From contig JAHJDP010000032.1 of NCBI GenBank assembly GCA_018831195.1, positions 62,001-126,000 on the forward strand: DNA of 64,000 nt. The letters are read 5' to 3'. The notes beneath the pieces are model-generated. The model was not told the origin of the DNA. It worked only from the letters and a program-made list of their open reading frames with translations, and did not search any database. Positions 1 through 8,595 of this stretch are shown piece by piece; the first letter of the stretch is position 1, and each line of letters starts with the position of its first letter. The stretch is from Candidatus Eisenbacteria bacterium (GTDB taxonomy: Bacteria > Eisenbacteria > RBG-16-71-46 > CAIMUX01 > JAHJDP01). The translations under genes and the position numbers were made by a program.

Positions 1-3000
1 GGGTTGCGCTTCCAAGGGTATAGATGAGACGGATGTCATCAAAGTCCTGATCGGCGTCGGCCAGGAATACCGTGTAGTTCAGAGAGCCCGCCCCGGCATT
101 GGAGATGGTCAGAGTCGTATCAATATCGGTGGTGCCGTCGATGACAACACTGAGCGTATCGTATGGCATTGAAACGATGGCCTGATAAGACGTTCCCATC
201 GCCTCATTGGAAGGCAGGCTTTCGTCCTCGTCGTAGAGCGCAGTGACAATGTAGAAGTAGTCGGTCATCGGCGCGGCGCTGGTGTCATGATACTGGGTGC
301 TCTGAAGCGGCGCCGTGTTGAGCGGATCGGTTCCATATTGGCCGGATGTGGTGGAGCGGTAGATATTATATCCGAGAAATGGATCGCCGGATGTATTGAT
401 GCCCGGCGGCTTCGACCAGCTGAGGGGAATCCGGTCAGGCCAACCGCTATCAGCGGAAAGATCGGCCGGCTCAGCGAGCGTCTGCCGCTGGACGATCCGG
501 ATATCATCGAGAAACCAGCCCGGTTCTTCGACACCGACATCGCTGCCAAAAAGGAATCCCAGAACGATGGACTCTCCGATATAGTTGTCGAGTGGAACCT
601 CCACCCGTTCCCATCCATCACTATCCCCCGTGTAGGCCGGGCCGGCGTAGGCGTCGACATTCCGGTGCGGGTAGCCGCCCCGCGGCGTGAGCGGCCGGAA
701 GGACTGGCCGCCGTTGCGGGAGACCTGAATCTGGCCTCCGTCATAACCCCACTCCGCTTTGTAAAAATGCTGGAATTCGAGTGTGGCCCTGTCCCAACCC
801 GATCCGGCCGTGAGATCCAATTCAGGCAATTGAAGCATCGAATAGACAAGGGTACTGTAGTTATTTGTCAGACCCGTCGCCCAAACATTGCCGCCTGAAT
901 AGGGGCTCGCTTGGATCGGATCGGGATTGCCCCACTCCCAATCCCCATCGGCTGTATAACCTCCGTTATCCGACTCAAGATCGTTAAAGGTGCCGGCCCG
1001 AAGATGAAAGGCTTCCCACTGATCGAGCGCCGGCCAGGCGCCGGTATTGGGCGTCTGCGCCGCATCGATCGCTTCGATCCGGTACGGAATCGAGTCCCCG
1101 ACAGATAGGGCGCCGGGGGAAATGTAAGCGCGATAGGTGCTGCCCTCGGTCAGGGTGAGACCTTTCGTTGTTTCCACCTGGTCTGAAGGACGAAGGTAGC
1201 GGATCTGCACCGATCCCACGCGGGCGGAGTTGTCCGTGACATCGACTTCGACACGGAAAGAATCCTGATCGACCGTTCCATCCCAAAGAGGCGACATAAC
1301 GAATGTGGGCGCAACCGTGTCCGTTCCGACATAGAACGAATAGACCGTCTCCGGCGCTTCCGCCGGAAGCGTTGAGCGATGATCCATCGTGTCGGCGGCG
1401 GAAATGTAATACTCGATCATCGTGCCGGCCGATTGACCTGGAATGATCGCCGAGAAATTCCTGATGCCGCCCGCATCCATCAAGTCGACGGGTGTGTATG
1501 GGACCGGAGGCGTCGATGCCACCCTGTAGTAGATCCGGAGAGAATCGGCATCCAATCCGTAGAGAGAGAGAATCGTCGCATCAAGAGCGATTTCTGTATT
1601 CACGGCCTCAGTGTCGGGAAGCCGGTTATGCTGGATACGGATCGATGTGTCGCCGATCCCGTGCGCGCGGAAAGCGGTCAGGATAGAGTCGAAATGCGGC
1701 GTTCCGTTGTAAATGTTGCCGTCATCGTCATCGACAATCAGGACTTCAATCAGGGCGTCGTCATAATTCATCGGCTTGCCGTAGCGATGGAAATGATAAA
1801 GGTAGTCGGCTGTCGCCGGTCCCACATCCGTTCTCAGATCCCAGAAGGCGCCCGAAATGATGATGCCGTCGTGATGGGGCTCGCCGCTGATGTCATCCGG
1901 ATAGACTAAATCCTCATCGATGTCGCGAAGATACGAACCGGGCCCGGTGAAGCCTTGTCCGATCTTCGGATTATTCGTGATAGTAGCCCCATAGTAGTCG
2001 GAATAACCTTCATGGCTGTCGGCGGGACCGAATTCGGGCCAGTACAGGGTTCCAGTGATCCCATGGGCATATTCATGATAGGCGACATCAGCGATTTGCC
2101 CAATCGAGGGACAACTCCCTCCCGGCGCGTAAAAAACGATATGATCACCCGCATAATAACCGTTGCAAATCCCATCTGTGTTCTCCACATAAACCGACAA
2201 TGGGAAATCGAGACCGAACCAACCGGGATCCCAGGCTTTTGTGATGTCATGCGCGATATTGAGATGAACAAAAGCATCCCTCTCCGACGGCCAGGTCGAT
2301 CCGTCATCATACCATCTTAGGGTATCGGCGCCGGTGCCACCCACAGGGATCTCGAGCTCAGGTGTCCGGTCATCCATGGAAGAATTCTTAATAACGCAAT
2401 AGGGACCGGCGAGCATGGTGAAATAGCTGAGATCAAGTTCTTCGCGGTCGCCAAAATCGAAGCTCCCGTCGGGGTCTGTAAAGGTCGTTTCAATGAGGGT
2501 CCCACCTTGATCTTTCAGAGCGACCATGGCATTGACACCGGGAAAGACCTCCATGATGTCACCGGGTTGAAAACGTTCCGCGTAGATTTCAACCGAACCC
2601 GCCGCCGGCGTTGAATCGTGGATAAGGTTTCGGACATTGAGAAGCTCTCCGCTGTGGGCGTCGACCCAGACCGCCCACCAACCATATTCATGCCCCGGGG
2701 CCCGAAGCAGCATCCGCCAGGCGACCCGGTCTCCCACCTGCTCCATCTCTCCGTCTGGAACGATGACGGGATAGACGGCTTCCCGGATCAGGGTCTGCGG
2801 ATCCCGGTCGATGGCTCCCGCGGCCCGGGCGATCGCTTCATCCTCAGAAAGGGTAGGGTGGGGATTCAGGGGTCTAATATTCCGGAGATCAGAACCCAGC
2901 ATCGCCAGCCGGCCGTCGATGGTCCACCGGAAATCCAAACGACCTCCCTCGACCGGTAGGCCTAGTTCGTGTTGCTGGAAGATGAGGAACCAGAGATTGG

Positions 3001-3484
3001 AGACCTGAGCCTTTGATTCAAGCACGAGATCCTCGGAGGCCACGGGAAAAAGAGTGGAGTGGTCCTTGATGAGACGAAGACTCGCTTGAATCAATCCATC
3101 GAGACTTTTCTCATCAGCTCGAATATCGCCGCCGAGTAGAATTCTATGCGGCCTCTCACCATCCCAGGTGACCAGGCCGTTTGGGAAAGCCTGATGCGCT
3201 GCTTGGAGATGCTTCGGCTCCGGAGCGGCATCCTGCGCCCTGAGCTCTGCACCGACCCCTGCTGCGTTCAGGGCTTCAAACGCGGGGGCTTCTGGTGATC
3301 CCGACAGGGGTGATCCCGTCTTGGGTCCCCGGAGCGCTTCCAAGGCCCTCAGAAGGGTCTCATGTGTTTCAGTCCATGAGGCCGCCTCGGCATTTGATTG
3401 GAAAATAAAAAGAATTCCCATTATTCCCAGCAGAAGGCAAAGTCCGGCCGTTAGGCGGTAGAAATGACGTCCGGTGTCCATCAT
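1..3484 (-). CDS. Secreted zinc metallopeptidase with thermolysin-like propeptide, M36-like; C-terminus beyond window
   Basis: I read this frame by hand and it stays open from the ATG to the window edge, giving at least 1161 residues; the 3' end is missing. An N-terminal hydrophobic stretch looks like a signal peptide. It is followed by an FTP/PepSY-like propeptide of about 300 residues, then a catalytic domain with HEYAH at about residues 470-474 and a downstream E-G-Y-S-D, whose Glu (about 492) is the likely third zinc ligand. After it come an Ig-like segment, a jelly-roll (MAM or immune-inhibitor-A-like) segment and a fibronectin-III-like segment that begins with EPADLSADSG and contains GYNIYRS. 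The start is supported by AGGGGAGGA just upstream; a second ATG follows immediately. It probably degrades extracellular protein. A shorter paralogue lies at 15904-18873. The family call is good; the exact MEROPS family is uncertain. Confidence 0.85.
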   Translation of the reverse strand, partial: MMDTGRHFYRLTAGLCLLLGIMGILFIFQSNAEAASWTETHETLLRALEALRGPKTGSPLSGSPEAPAFEALNAAGVGAELRAQDAAPEPKHLQAAHQAFPNGLVTWDGERPHRILLGGDIRADEKSLDGLIQASLRLIKDHSTLFPVASEDLVLESKAQVSNLWFLIFQQHELGLPVEGGRLDFRWTIDGRLAMLGSDLRNIRPLNPHPTLSEDEAIARAAGAIDRDPQTLIREAVYPVIVPDGEMEQVGDRVAWRMLLRAPGHEYGWWAVWVDAHSGELLNVRNLIHDSTPAAGSVEIYAERFQPGDIMEVFPGVNAMVALKDQGGTLIETTFTDPDGSFDFGDREELDLSYFTMLAGPYCVIKNSSMDDRTPELEIPVGGTGADTLRWYDDGSTWPSERDAFVHLNIAHDITKAWDPGWFGLDFPLSVYVENTDGICNGYYAGDHIVFYAPGGSCPSIGQIADVAYHEYAHGITGTLYWPEFGPADSHEGYSDYYGATITNNPKIGQGFTGPGSYLRDIDEDLVYPDDISGEPHHDGIIISGAFWDLRTDVGPATADYLYHFHRYGKPMNYDDALIEVLIVDDDDGNIYNGTPHFDSILTAFRAHGIGDTSIRIQHNRLPDTEAVNTEIALDATILSLYGLDADSLRIYYRVASTPPVPYTPVDLMDAGGIRNFSAIIPGQSAGTMIEYYISAADTMDHRSTLPAEAPETVYSFYVGTDTVAPTFVMSPLWDGTVDQDSFRVEVDVTDNSARVGSVQIRYLRPSDQVETTKGLTLTEGSTYRAYISPGALSVGDSIPYRIEAIDAAQTPNTGAWPALDQWEAFHLRAGTFNDLESDNGGYTADGDWEWGNPDPIQASPYSGGNVWATGLTNNYSTLVYSMLQLPELDLTAGSGWDRATLEFQHFYKAEWGYDGGQIQVSRNGGQSFRPLTPRGGYPHRNVDAYAGPAYTGDSDGWERVEVPLDNYIGESIVLGFLFGSDVGVEEPGWFLDDIRIVQRQTLAEPADLSADSGWPDRIPLSWSKPPGINTSGDPFLGYNIYRSTTSGQYGTDPLNTAPLQSTQYHDTSAAPMTDYFYIVTALYDEDESLPSNEAMGTSYQAIVSMPYDTLSVVIDGTTDIDTTLTISNAGAGSLNYTVFLADADQDFDDIRLIYTLGSAT

Positions 3485-3827
3485 GATTCCTCCCCTTTCC
3501 TGTCCAATCCCCACTGAAGTCCCGGCAATGGCGACTCTCCAGACTTCTTTATGGAGTGTACGAGCCCGGAAGATCGGCTTCAATCGCTAGACGATCTGGC
3601 GTAGGACGATCCGGCATGAAGGCCGGAGATATTTACGATTTGAAAGGACGGACGGTTGCCTTTTGGAGAGAGGATCAGAGTTCGTCTTTACAGATCGTAT
3701 CACCGGTCTTATCTTAAGGCCGGATTGGTGGATCCCCACGGGGACTGAAGGCCTTCTGGGGATGGCTTTCTTGGGAATGGCCTTCTGTGGAATAAACGAC
3801 GACGGGTTTGTGGGGAGAGGAAAGAGT
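3485..3827. other. Intergenic region between divergent metallopeptidase and proline dehydrogenase genes
   Basis: No convincing gene lies here. The region holds a candidate minus-strand promoter (listed separately) and a perfect 5-bp inverted repeat, CCGGC/GCCGG, with a 6-nt loop at 3611-3626. The proline dehydrogenase reading frame is open upstream as far as 3663, but that extension shows no similarity to the family and has no good ribosome binding site, so I treat it as leader. No good plus-strand promoter was recognised. Confidence 0.5.
3555..3583 (-). promoter_or_regulatory. Candidate sigma70 promoter of the secreted metallopeptidase
   Basis: Read on the minus strand, TTGAAG is followed after exactly 17 nt by TACACT. 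Each hexamer matches four of six consensus positions. The element lies about 70 nt upstream of the metallopeptidase ATG. It is a plausible but not strong match. Confidence 0.38.
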
Positions 3828-4739
3828 ATGAGTCTCTGGGATCAATTGGTAGTCCGGTCGCTTCCCTTTGTGCCGCGCCCTCTCGTTGGGTATTTTTCCA
3901 GACCCTACATCGCCGGCCAGATGATGGATGAGGCGCTAAAGTCGGTTCATCAACTGAATCAGGAAGGATTTATGGCGACCCTCGATATCCTGGGCGAGGG
4001 TGTGGCGGATGTTTCACAAACACGAGTGACGCGGGATGAATATCTTCAGCTCATCAACCGGATTCCAGAGCGCCGGCTGGATGCCAATGTCTCGATCAAA
4101 TTAACCGCCCTTGGTTTGAATCTGGACAAAGGGCTTTGCCTGGAGAATCTTCGTGTTCTTGTGAAGAGGGCGGCGGAATTGAACAGCTTCATCCGCATTG
4201 ATATGGAGGATATCACCACCACAGATGCGACGCTCGAGATACATAGAATTCTCGCTGCCGAATTTCCGGGGCATGTGGGTGTCGCCTTTCAGGCTTACCT
4301 TCGCCGGAGTGTCGCCGATGCAGCAGGGTTGATCCGGATGAAGGCCAATATCAGATTGTGCAAGGGCATCTATGTTGAGCCTTACGCCGCCGCTTATCGC
4401 GATCCAGAAATCATCCGGCGCAATTTCATCGAACTCTTGGAAATGCAGCTAAAGGGTGGCATGTATGTCGGCATCGCGACACATGATGAGATCCTGGTCT
4501 GGGAATCGGAGCGGCTGATTCGCAGACTCGGCCTTGGAAGGGAGCAATACGAATTCCAGATGTTGCTCGGGGTCGCCGAAAAGCTGCGCCGCACCATTCT
4601 CGATGCCGGCCATCGGCTGCGTGTTTATGTTCCCTACGGTCAAAGCTGGTATGCTTATTCCGTCCGCCGCCTCAGGGAGAATCCCCGCCTCGCCGGTTTA
4701 GTCGCGCAACGGGCTCTCGGTCTCTCACCGAAGGGGTGA
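3828..4739 (+). CDS. Proline dehydrogenase (monofunctional, FAD-dependent)
   Basis: It oxidises proline to pyrroline-5-carboxylate, passing electrons through FAD to the quinone pool. The 303-residue length fits the stand-alone bacterial ProDH barrel. Family motifs are in order: ANVSIKLTALGL, a DMED segment, LCKGIY, ATHDE, FQMLLGV and a C-terminal VYVPYG...WYAYSVRRL, which contains the two adjacent arginines that bind the proline carboxylate in this family. The start was placed at the ATG preceded by GGGGAGAGGAAAG, because the upstream in-frame extension has no family similarity. No pyrroline-5-carboxylate dehydrogenase lies nearby, although the two enzymes normally work together. Its stop abuts the stop of the convergent fabL gene with no spacing. 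Confidence 0.9.
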   Translation: MSLWDQLVVRSLPFVPRPLVGYFSRPYIAGQMMDEALKSVHQLNQEGFMATLDILGEGVADVSQTRVTRDEYLQLINRIPERRLDANVSIKLTALGLNLDKGLCLENLRVLVKRAAELNSFIRIDMEDITTTDATLEIHRILAAEFPGHVGVAFQAYLRRSVADAAGLIRMKANIRLCKGIYVEPYAAAYRDPEIIRRNFIELLEMQLKGGMYVGIATHDEILVWESERLIRRLGLGREQYEFQMLLGVAEKLRRTILDAGHRLRVYVPYGQSWYAYSVRRLRENPRLAGLVAQRALGLSPKG

Positions 4740-5498
4740 TCAGGCTAGAATCATATGGCCGCCATCGACCGTGAGCGTCTGCCCATGAATCATTTTTGAT
4801 AGGGGACTGACGAGGAATAGAACGCAATCCGCCACATCCTCAGGTGTTGTCAGGCGCCCGGCCGGGGTCCGGCGCAAGGATTCCTTGAGAAGTTCTTCAC
4901 GATTTGGAAAATGCTTCAGGGCATCTGTATCGACAACACCGGAGCTAACGGCATTCACATGGATATTCTGTGGAGCCAGTTCCGCGGCCAAATGGCGAAC
5001 AACGGCCTCTAACGCCGCTTTTGAGGCGCCGATGGCCGTATAGTAGGGAATGGCCCGGACAGCGCCGTGACTCGAGACGGCGACGACATGCCCGCCATGG
5101 GCCCGCATCAGAGGGATGGCTCTTTGCACCAGGGGCAGGAGACTTCCCGCATTGATCTCCATTGTCCACTGCCAGTGACGGCGGGAGAGTTCTGTTCCAG
5201 GGCGAAAGACGCCCGACGCGGCGTTGGAAACCAAAATATCGAGGCATCCATACTCTTCATTTATCACCTGAAACATTTCATCTAACTCTTTATCATTGGT
5301 GACATTGGCGCGGATGGCCCTCGCACGACCGCCCCGCTTTTCAATCTCAGCAACAAGATTTTCGGCCTGGGTGGCGCGTCTCAGATAGTTAATGACGACC
5401 GTTGCTCCGGCCTCCGCCAGCTTGATGGCAATCCCTTTGCCGATCCCACGGGATGCCCCGGTGACGAGGGCGATCTTTCCAGTGACTTCACATCGCAT
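4740..5498 (-). CDS. fabL: Enoyl-[acyl-carrier-protein] reductase, FabL type (SDR superfamily)
   Basis: It catalyses the NADPH-dependent last step of the fatty-acid elongation cycle. The 252-residue SDR has the cofactor motif TGASRGIG at residues 13-20 and NAASG at 92-96. Its catalytic pair is Tyr153 and Lys160 with six residues between them. The Y-x6-K spacing is the hallmark of FabI/FabL enoyl reductases, whereas ordinary SDRs have Y-x3-K. The segment DTDALKHFPNREELL, followed by TPAGR, closely resembles Bacillus subtilis FabL as I remember it. It stands alone, convergent with the proline dehydrogenase gene and divergent from the flavin reductase gene. A generic SDR is the alternative but fits the active-site spacing less well. 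Confidence 0.85.
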   Translation of the reverse strand: MRCEVTGKIALVTGASRGIGKGIAIKLAEAGATVVINYLRRATQAENLVAEIEKRGGRARAIRANVTNDKELDEMFQVINEEYGCLDILVSNAASGVFRPGTELSRRHWQWTMEINAGSLLPLVQRAIPLMRAHGGHVVAVSSHGAVRAIPYYTAIGASKAALEAVVRHLAAELAPQNIHVNAVSSGVVDTDALKHFPNREELLKESLRRTPAGRLTTPEDVADCVLFLVSPLSKMIHGQTLTVDGGHMILA

Positions 5499-5552
5499 CT
5501 GTTCATCTCCCTTTGTTAGTAATACTTCATATAGAAATAAGAGAATTGGATT

Positions 5553-5581
5553 TTGAAAGCAAGCGAAAACAGTGCTATTGT
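5553..5581 (+). promoter_or_regulatory. Candidate sigma70 promoter for the flavin reductase-nfeD-slipin region
   Basis: TTGAAA (five of six consensus) is separated by 17 nt from TATTGT (four of six). An inverted repeat AAACA-N7-TGTTT at 5567-5583 overlaps the -10 element and could be an operator. The 16-bp tandem repeat described next would fall in the transcribed leader. Confidence 0.45.
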
Positions 5582-5586
5582 TTCTG

Positions 5587-5631
5587 GCGGGAAGCGAATG
5601 ATGCGGGAGGCGAATGATGTGGGGCGAACAT
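5587..5631 (+). repeat. 16-bp tandem direct repeat in the 5' leader of the flavin reductase gene
   Basis: GCGGGAAGCGAATGAT (5587-5602) is followed directly by GCGGGAGGCGAATGAT (5603-5618), with one mismatch, and then by a decayed 13-nt copy GTGGGGCGAACAT. The array ends just before the AAGGAGAT ribosome binding site. It may be a protein binding array or a slipped-strand duplication. Confidence 0.7.
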
Positions 5632-5646
5632 TAAGGAGATCCTGCC

Positions 5647-6315
5647 ATGAACGCCAGAACCGGAGTCAAAACCATTGACCCCGCCGGATTGGAACCGAGG
5701 CAACTCTATACTCTGCATACCGAGCTGCTGCTTCCCCGCCCTATTGCGTGGATATCGACGGTGAGTAAAACCGGGTTTAACAATCTTGCACCTTTTTCTT
5801 TTTTCGGCGGAGTGACTTCGAATCCACCCCTCATGGGTGTGGGTATCGGCAAGGGCCGGGAGGGCGGGGAGAAGGATACGTTGAAGAACATCCTGGATAC
5901 GGGTGAGTTTGTGATCAATATGGTGGACGCTTCCCTCATCGAACAAGCCAATATGACAGCGGCCGAATTCCCAGCGCATGTCGATGAGTTTCAAATCGCC
6001 GATTTGACGGCGGTGCCGTCGGTCAAGGTCAGACCCCCGCGCGTGGAGGAAAGCCCGGTCTCCATGGAGTGCCGGGTCGAAAAGATATTAGAGGTGGGGG
6101 CGGGGCCATCGCATTTTGTGATCGGTCAAGCGATACTCTTTCATATCCGCAGGGATTTATGGGACCGGGGAAATCTCAAGAAGGAGGCTTACCTGCCGAT
6201 CGCCCGTCTTGGCGGAACCGCCTATGCCCACCTCGGGGAAATTTTCCACTTGCCCCGGCCTGATGCAACCCGTCTGATGGATATGCAAGGACTCAAACGG
6301 AAGACAAAGAAATAG
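5647..6315 (+). CDS. Flavin reductase-like domain protein (FMN-binding split barrel)
   Basis: The 222-residue protein belongs to the flavin-reductase-like/flavoredoxin family, which binds FMN and passes electrons from a reductant to FMN or a partner protein. Family features include LLPRPIAWISTVSKTG near the N-terminus, followed by NLAPFSFFGGVTSNPP, which forms part of the FMN phosphate site, then KDTLKNILDTGEFVINM, and SMECRVEKIL toward the C-terminal half. There is no signal peptide, so it is cytoplasmic. AAGGAGAT precedes the ATG at good spacing. Its physiological partner is not evident from the neighbours. Confidence 0.85.
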   Translation: MNARTGVKTIDPAGLEPRQLYTLHTELLLPRPIAWISTVSKTGFNNLAPFSFFGGVTSNPPLMGVGIGKGREGGEKDTLKNILDTGEFVINMVDASLIEQANMTAAEFPAHVDEFQIADLTAVPSVKVRPPRVEESPVSMECRVEKILEVGAGPSHFVIGQAILFHIRRDLWDRGNLKKEAYLPIARLGGTAYAHLGEIFHLPRPDATRLMDMQGLKRKTKK

Positions 6316-6342
6316 GAAGATAGAGAATCAAAATAGAGGGTA

Positions 6343-7680
6343 ATGGAGAAAATCGGAATGTTTATCCTCCGAACACTCTGTATGGGTCTGCTGGGTTGTT
6401 CATTACTCCTCACCGCGGCTTTTCCCGAGCCCGCGGGAGAGCCTGATCGGATTCCAGGCGACATTTATTGGATAACATTGCATCAGGTGATCGACCCCGT
6501 CGCTGCCGAATTCCTCGATTCCTCATTGAATAAGGCCAGTGAAGGGGGGGGCGCCGCCCTGGGTATCTCCCTCGATACACCGGGGGGACTGGATACTTCG
6601 ATGCGGCAGATGGTGAAGACGATCCTCGCATCCCCGATCCCGATTATCGTCTATGTCTCACCATCGGGCTCCCGCGCTGCATCGGCCGGTCTCTTCATTG
6701 CCATGGCCTCCCACATCGCCGCCATGGCGCCGGGGACAAATATGGGCGCGGCGCATCCCGTGGGTATCGGCGTTGGCGGAGAGATGGATACGGTGATGTC
6801 GGAGAAGGTCACGAATGATGCTGTCGCCTATATTCGATCGATCGCGGAAAAACGGGGCCGTAATGCCGATTGGGCGGAGGAGGCGGTGCGCCGAAGCGTC
6901 TCGCTCTCAGCGGAGGAGGCGTTGCGCGAAAATGTGATCGATCTCATTGCTGAGAACCGCAGGGCCCTCATCGATTCTTTGGATGGCCGGTGGATTGTGA
7001 CGGCGACGGCGGAGGGGATCCTCCAGACGGAAGGGGCGGAGATTATTGAATTAGAAATGGGTCTTCGGGAGAGAATCCTCTCCATTATCTCGAACCCGAA
7101 CATCGCCTATGTCCTTTTCCTTATGGGATTGATGGGTCTCTTCTTTGAACTCTCACACCCCGGTTCACTCTTGCCCGGCATCCTCGGCTCGATTTGTCTC
7201 ATCCTCGCCTTTTTTGCCTTTCAAACACTGCCGGTGAGCGCGGCCGGCATCCTTCTCATCATTCTGGCGATTATACTTTTTATTCTGGAGATCAAGGTCA
7301 CGAGTTATGGTGCCTTGACGATTGGAGGCGTTGTGTCTCTGGTTTTAGGATCTATCATGCTCTTTCCATCATCGATTCCGTCACTCAGGGTTTCCCTCGG
7401 AGTTCTCATCCCGGCCGTCGTCATGGTCTCAGCCTTCTTTATCTTCGCGATAGGAATGGGATTGAGGGCGCAACGCCGCCGTAAGACGACGGGGGCGGAT
7501 GGTCTTGTCGGCGAGATCGGGAAAGCGCGGACCGTTATTCATCGTGAGGGTAAGGTTTTTGTACATGGGGAGATCTGGAATGCCGTGTCGCCAAACCCGA
7601 TCCCGGAGGCGACCCCGGTGCGGGTAGTAAGAGTGGAAGGATTGCGGATTCATGTAGAACCCGCCAGGGAAGAGGACTAA
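6343..7680 (+). CDS. nfeD: NfeD family membrane-bound ClpP-class serine protease
   Basis: The 445-residue protein has an N-terminal signal or anchor segment, a ClpP-like protease domain at about residues 40-225, a cluster of transmembrane helices at about 250-375 and a C-terminal soluble OB-fold (NfeD) domain. The catalytic dyad is visible as Ser114 in RAASAG and Lys155 in MSEKV. The 41-residue spacing equals that of the characterised archaeal homologue PH1510 (Ser97/Lys138, from memory). TPGGLD and GTNMGAAHPVG are conserved family segments. The slipin gene follows 24 nt downstream; in this family the protease cleaves the C-terminal region of its partner stomatin, so the two probably form one membrane quality-control module. 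Confidence 0.92.
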   Translation: MEKIGMFILRTLCMGLLGCSLLLTAAFPEPAGEPDRIPGDIYWITLHQVIDPVAAEFLDSSLNKASEGGGAALGISLDTPGGLDTSMRQMVKTILASPIPIIVYVSPSGSRAASAGLFIAMASHIAAMAPGTNMGAAHPVGIGVGGEMDTVMSEKVTNDAVAYIRSIAEKRGRNADWAEEAVRRSVSLSAEEALRENVIDLIAENRRALIDSLDGRWIVTATAEGILQTEGAEIIELEMGLRERILSIISNPNIAYVLFLMGLMGLFFELSHPGSLLPGILGSICLILAFFAFQTLPVSAAGILLIILAIILFILEIKVTSYGALTIGGVVSLVLGSIMLFPSSIPSLRVSLGVLIPAVVMVSAFFIFAIGMGLRAQRRRKTTGADGLVGEIGKARTVIHREGKVFVHGEIWNAVSPNPIPEATPVRVVRVEGLRIHVEPAREED

Positions 7681-7704
7681 CCGGGATCATATGGAGGTGA
7701 CCCG

Positions 7705-8493
7705 ATGTTTGCATCAGCACTGGCATTATTAATTATTTTCGGTTTCTTTATTCTTTCCAGCGCCATACGGATACTTCGAGAATATGAAAGGGGTGTCATC
7801 TTCCGCCTCGGTCGTATGGTCGGTATCAAGGGCCCTGGTCTGATATTTCTGATTCCGCTCGTGGATCGAATGGTGAAGGTCAGCTTGCGGACACTGGTTA
7901 TGGATGTTCCGCCGCAGGATGTCATCACAAGAGACAATGTATCGGTCAAAGTGAACGCTGTCCTCTATTTCCGGGTCATGGATCCTGGGAAGGCGATTAT
8001 AGAAGTCGAGAATTTTCTGTTCGCATCGTCCCAGGTTTCACAGACAACTCTGCGCAGCGTTGTCGGACAAGCGGAGCTGGATGATCTGCTGTCAGAGCGG
8101 GATAAACTCAATGCGCAGCTGCAGACGATTATCGATGAACATACCGATCCGTGGGGCATTAAGGTCATCGGTGTCGAGTTGAAGGATGTCGATCTTCCCA
8201 CCGAAATGACCCGCGCCATCGCGAAGCAGGCTGAGGCGGAAAGAGAACGGCGGGCCAAGGTCATCAATGCCGAGGGGGAGTATCAGGCGGCGGAGCGCTT
8301 GGCCCAGGCGGCGGAGATCATGGAAGAACATCCCATCGCGCTTCAACTCCGTTTTCTGCAGACATTGAGGGAGGTGGCCGCAGAGAATAATTCAACGACG
8401 ATCTTCCCCATACCCATTGATCTCTTTAAACCCTTTATCGAAGCGATGGGCAGGATAAAGGAGGGATCGGGGGGACATCCGCCGATAGCATGA
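7705..8493 (+). CDS. Slipin / stomatin-prohibitin (SPFH domain) membrane protein
   Basis: The 262-residue protein has one N-terminal membrane helix, then an SPFH/band-7 domain with the typical opening [15 protein letters not shown] and the segment [20 protein letters not shown]. An alanine/glutamate-rich coiled coil follows ([21 protein letters not shown]). A GGAGGTGA ribosome binding site precedes the ATG. It is the usual partner and substrate of the upstream NfeD protease and is expected to oligomerise in membrane microdomains. A strong hairpin terminator follows the gene. Confidence 0.92.
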   Translation: MFASALALLIIFGFFILSSAIRILREYERGVIFRLGRMVGIKGPGLIFLIPLVDRMVKVSLRTLVMDVPPQDVITRDNVSVKVNAVLYFRVMDPGKAIIEVENFLFASSQVSQTTLRSVVGQAELDDLLSERDKLNAQLQTIIDEHTDPWGIKVIGVELKDVDLPTEMTRAIAKQAEAERERRAKVINAEGEYQAAERLAQAAEIMEEHPIALQLRFLQTLREVAAENNSTTIFPIPIDLFKPFIEAMGRIKEGSGGHPPIA

Positions 8494-8521
8494 CGCGAGA
8501 GCCTCCCAATGGCATAAAATG

Positions 8522-8558
8522 AAAATCCCCGGAGCCTATCGGTGGGTCCGGGGATTTT
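8522..8558. terminator. Bidirectional intrinsic terminator between convergent slipin and secreted-protein genes
   Basis: A perfect 12-bp stem, AAAATCCCCGGA (8522-8533) and TCCGGGGATTTT (8547-8558), encloses a 13-nt loop. The stem is flanked by a T-run on the plus strand and an A-run that reads as T on the minus strand, so it can terminate transcription from both sides. Confidence 0.9.
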
Positions 8559-8595
8559 TTCAGTCCTGATGCGATAGCGGGATCAGAGTCGCTCG

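Noticed and set aside
265-898. Overlapping plus and minus frames of about 200 codons
   Set aside because: They lie inside the secreted metallopeptidase gene that reads through the window edge. The continuous minus-strand frame with domain structure explains the sequence.
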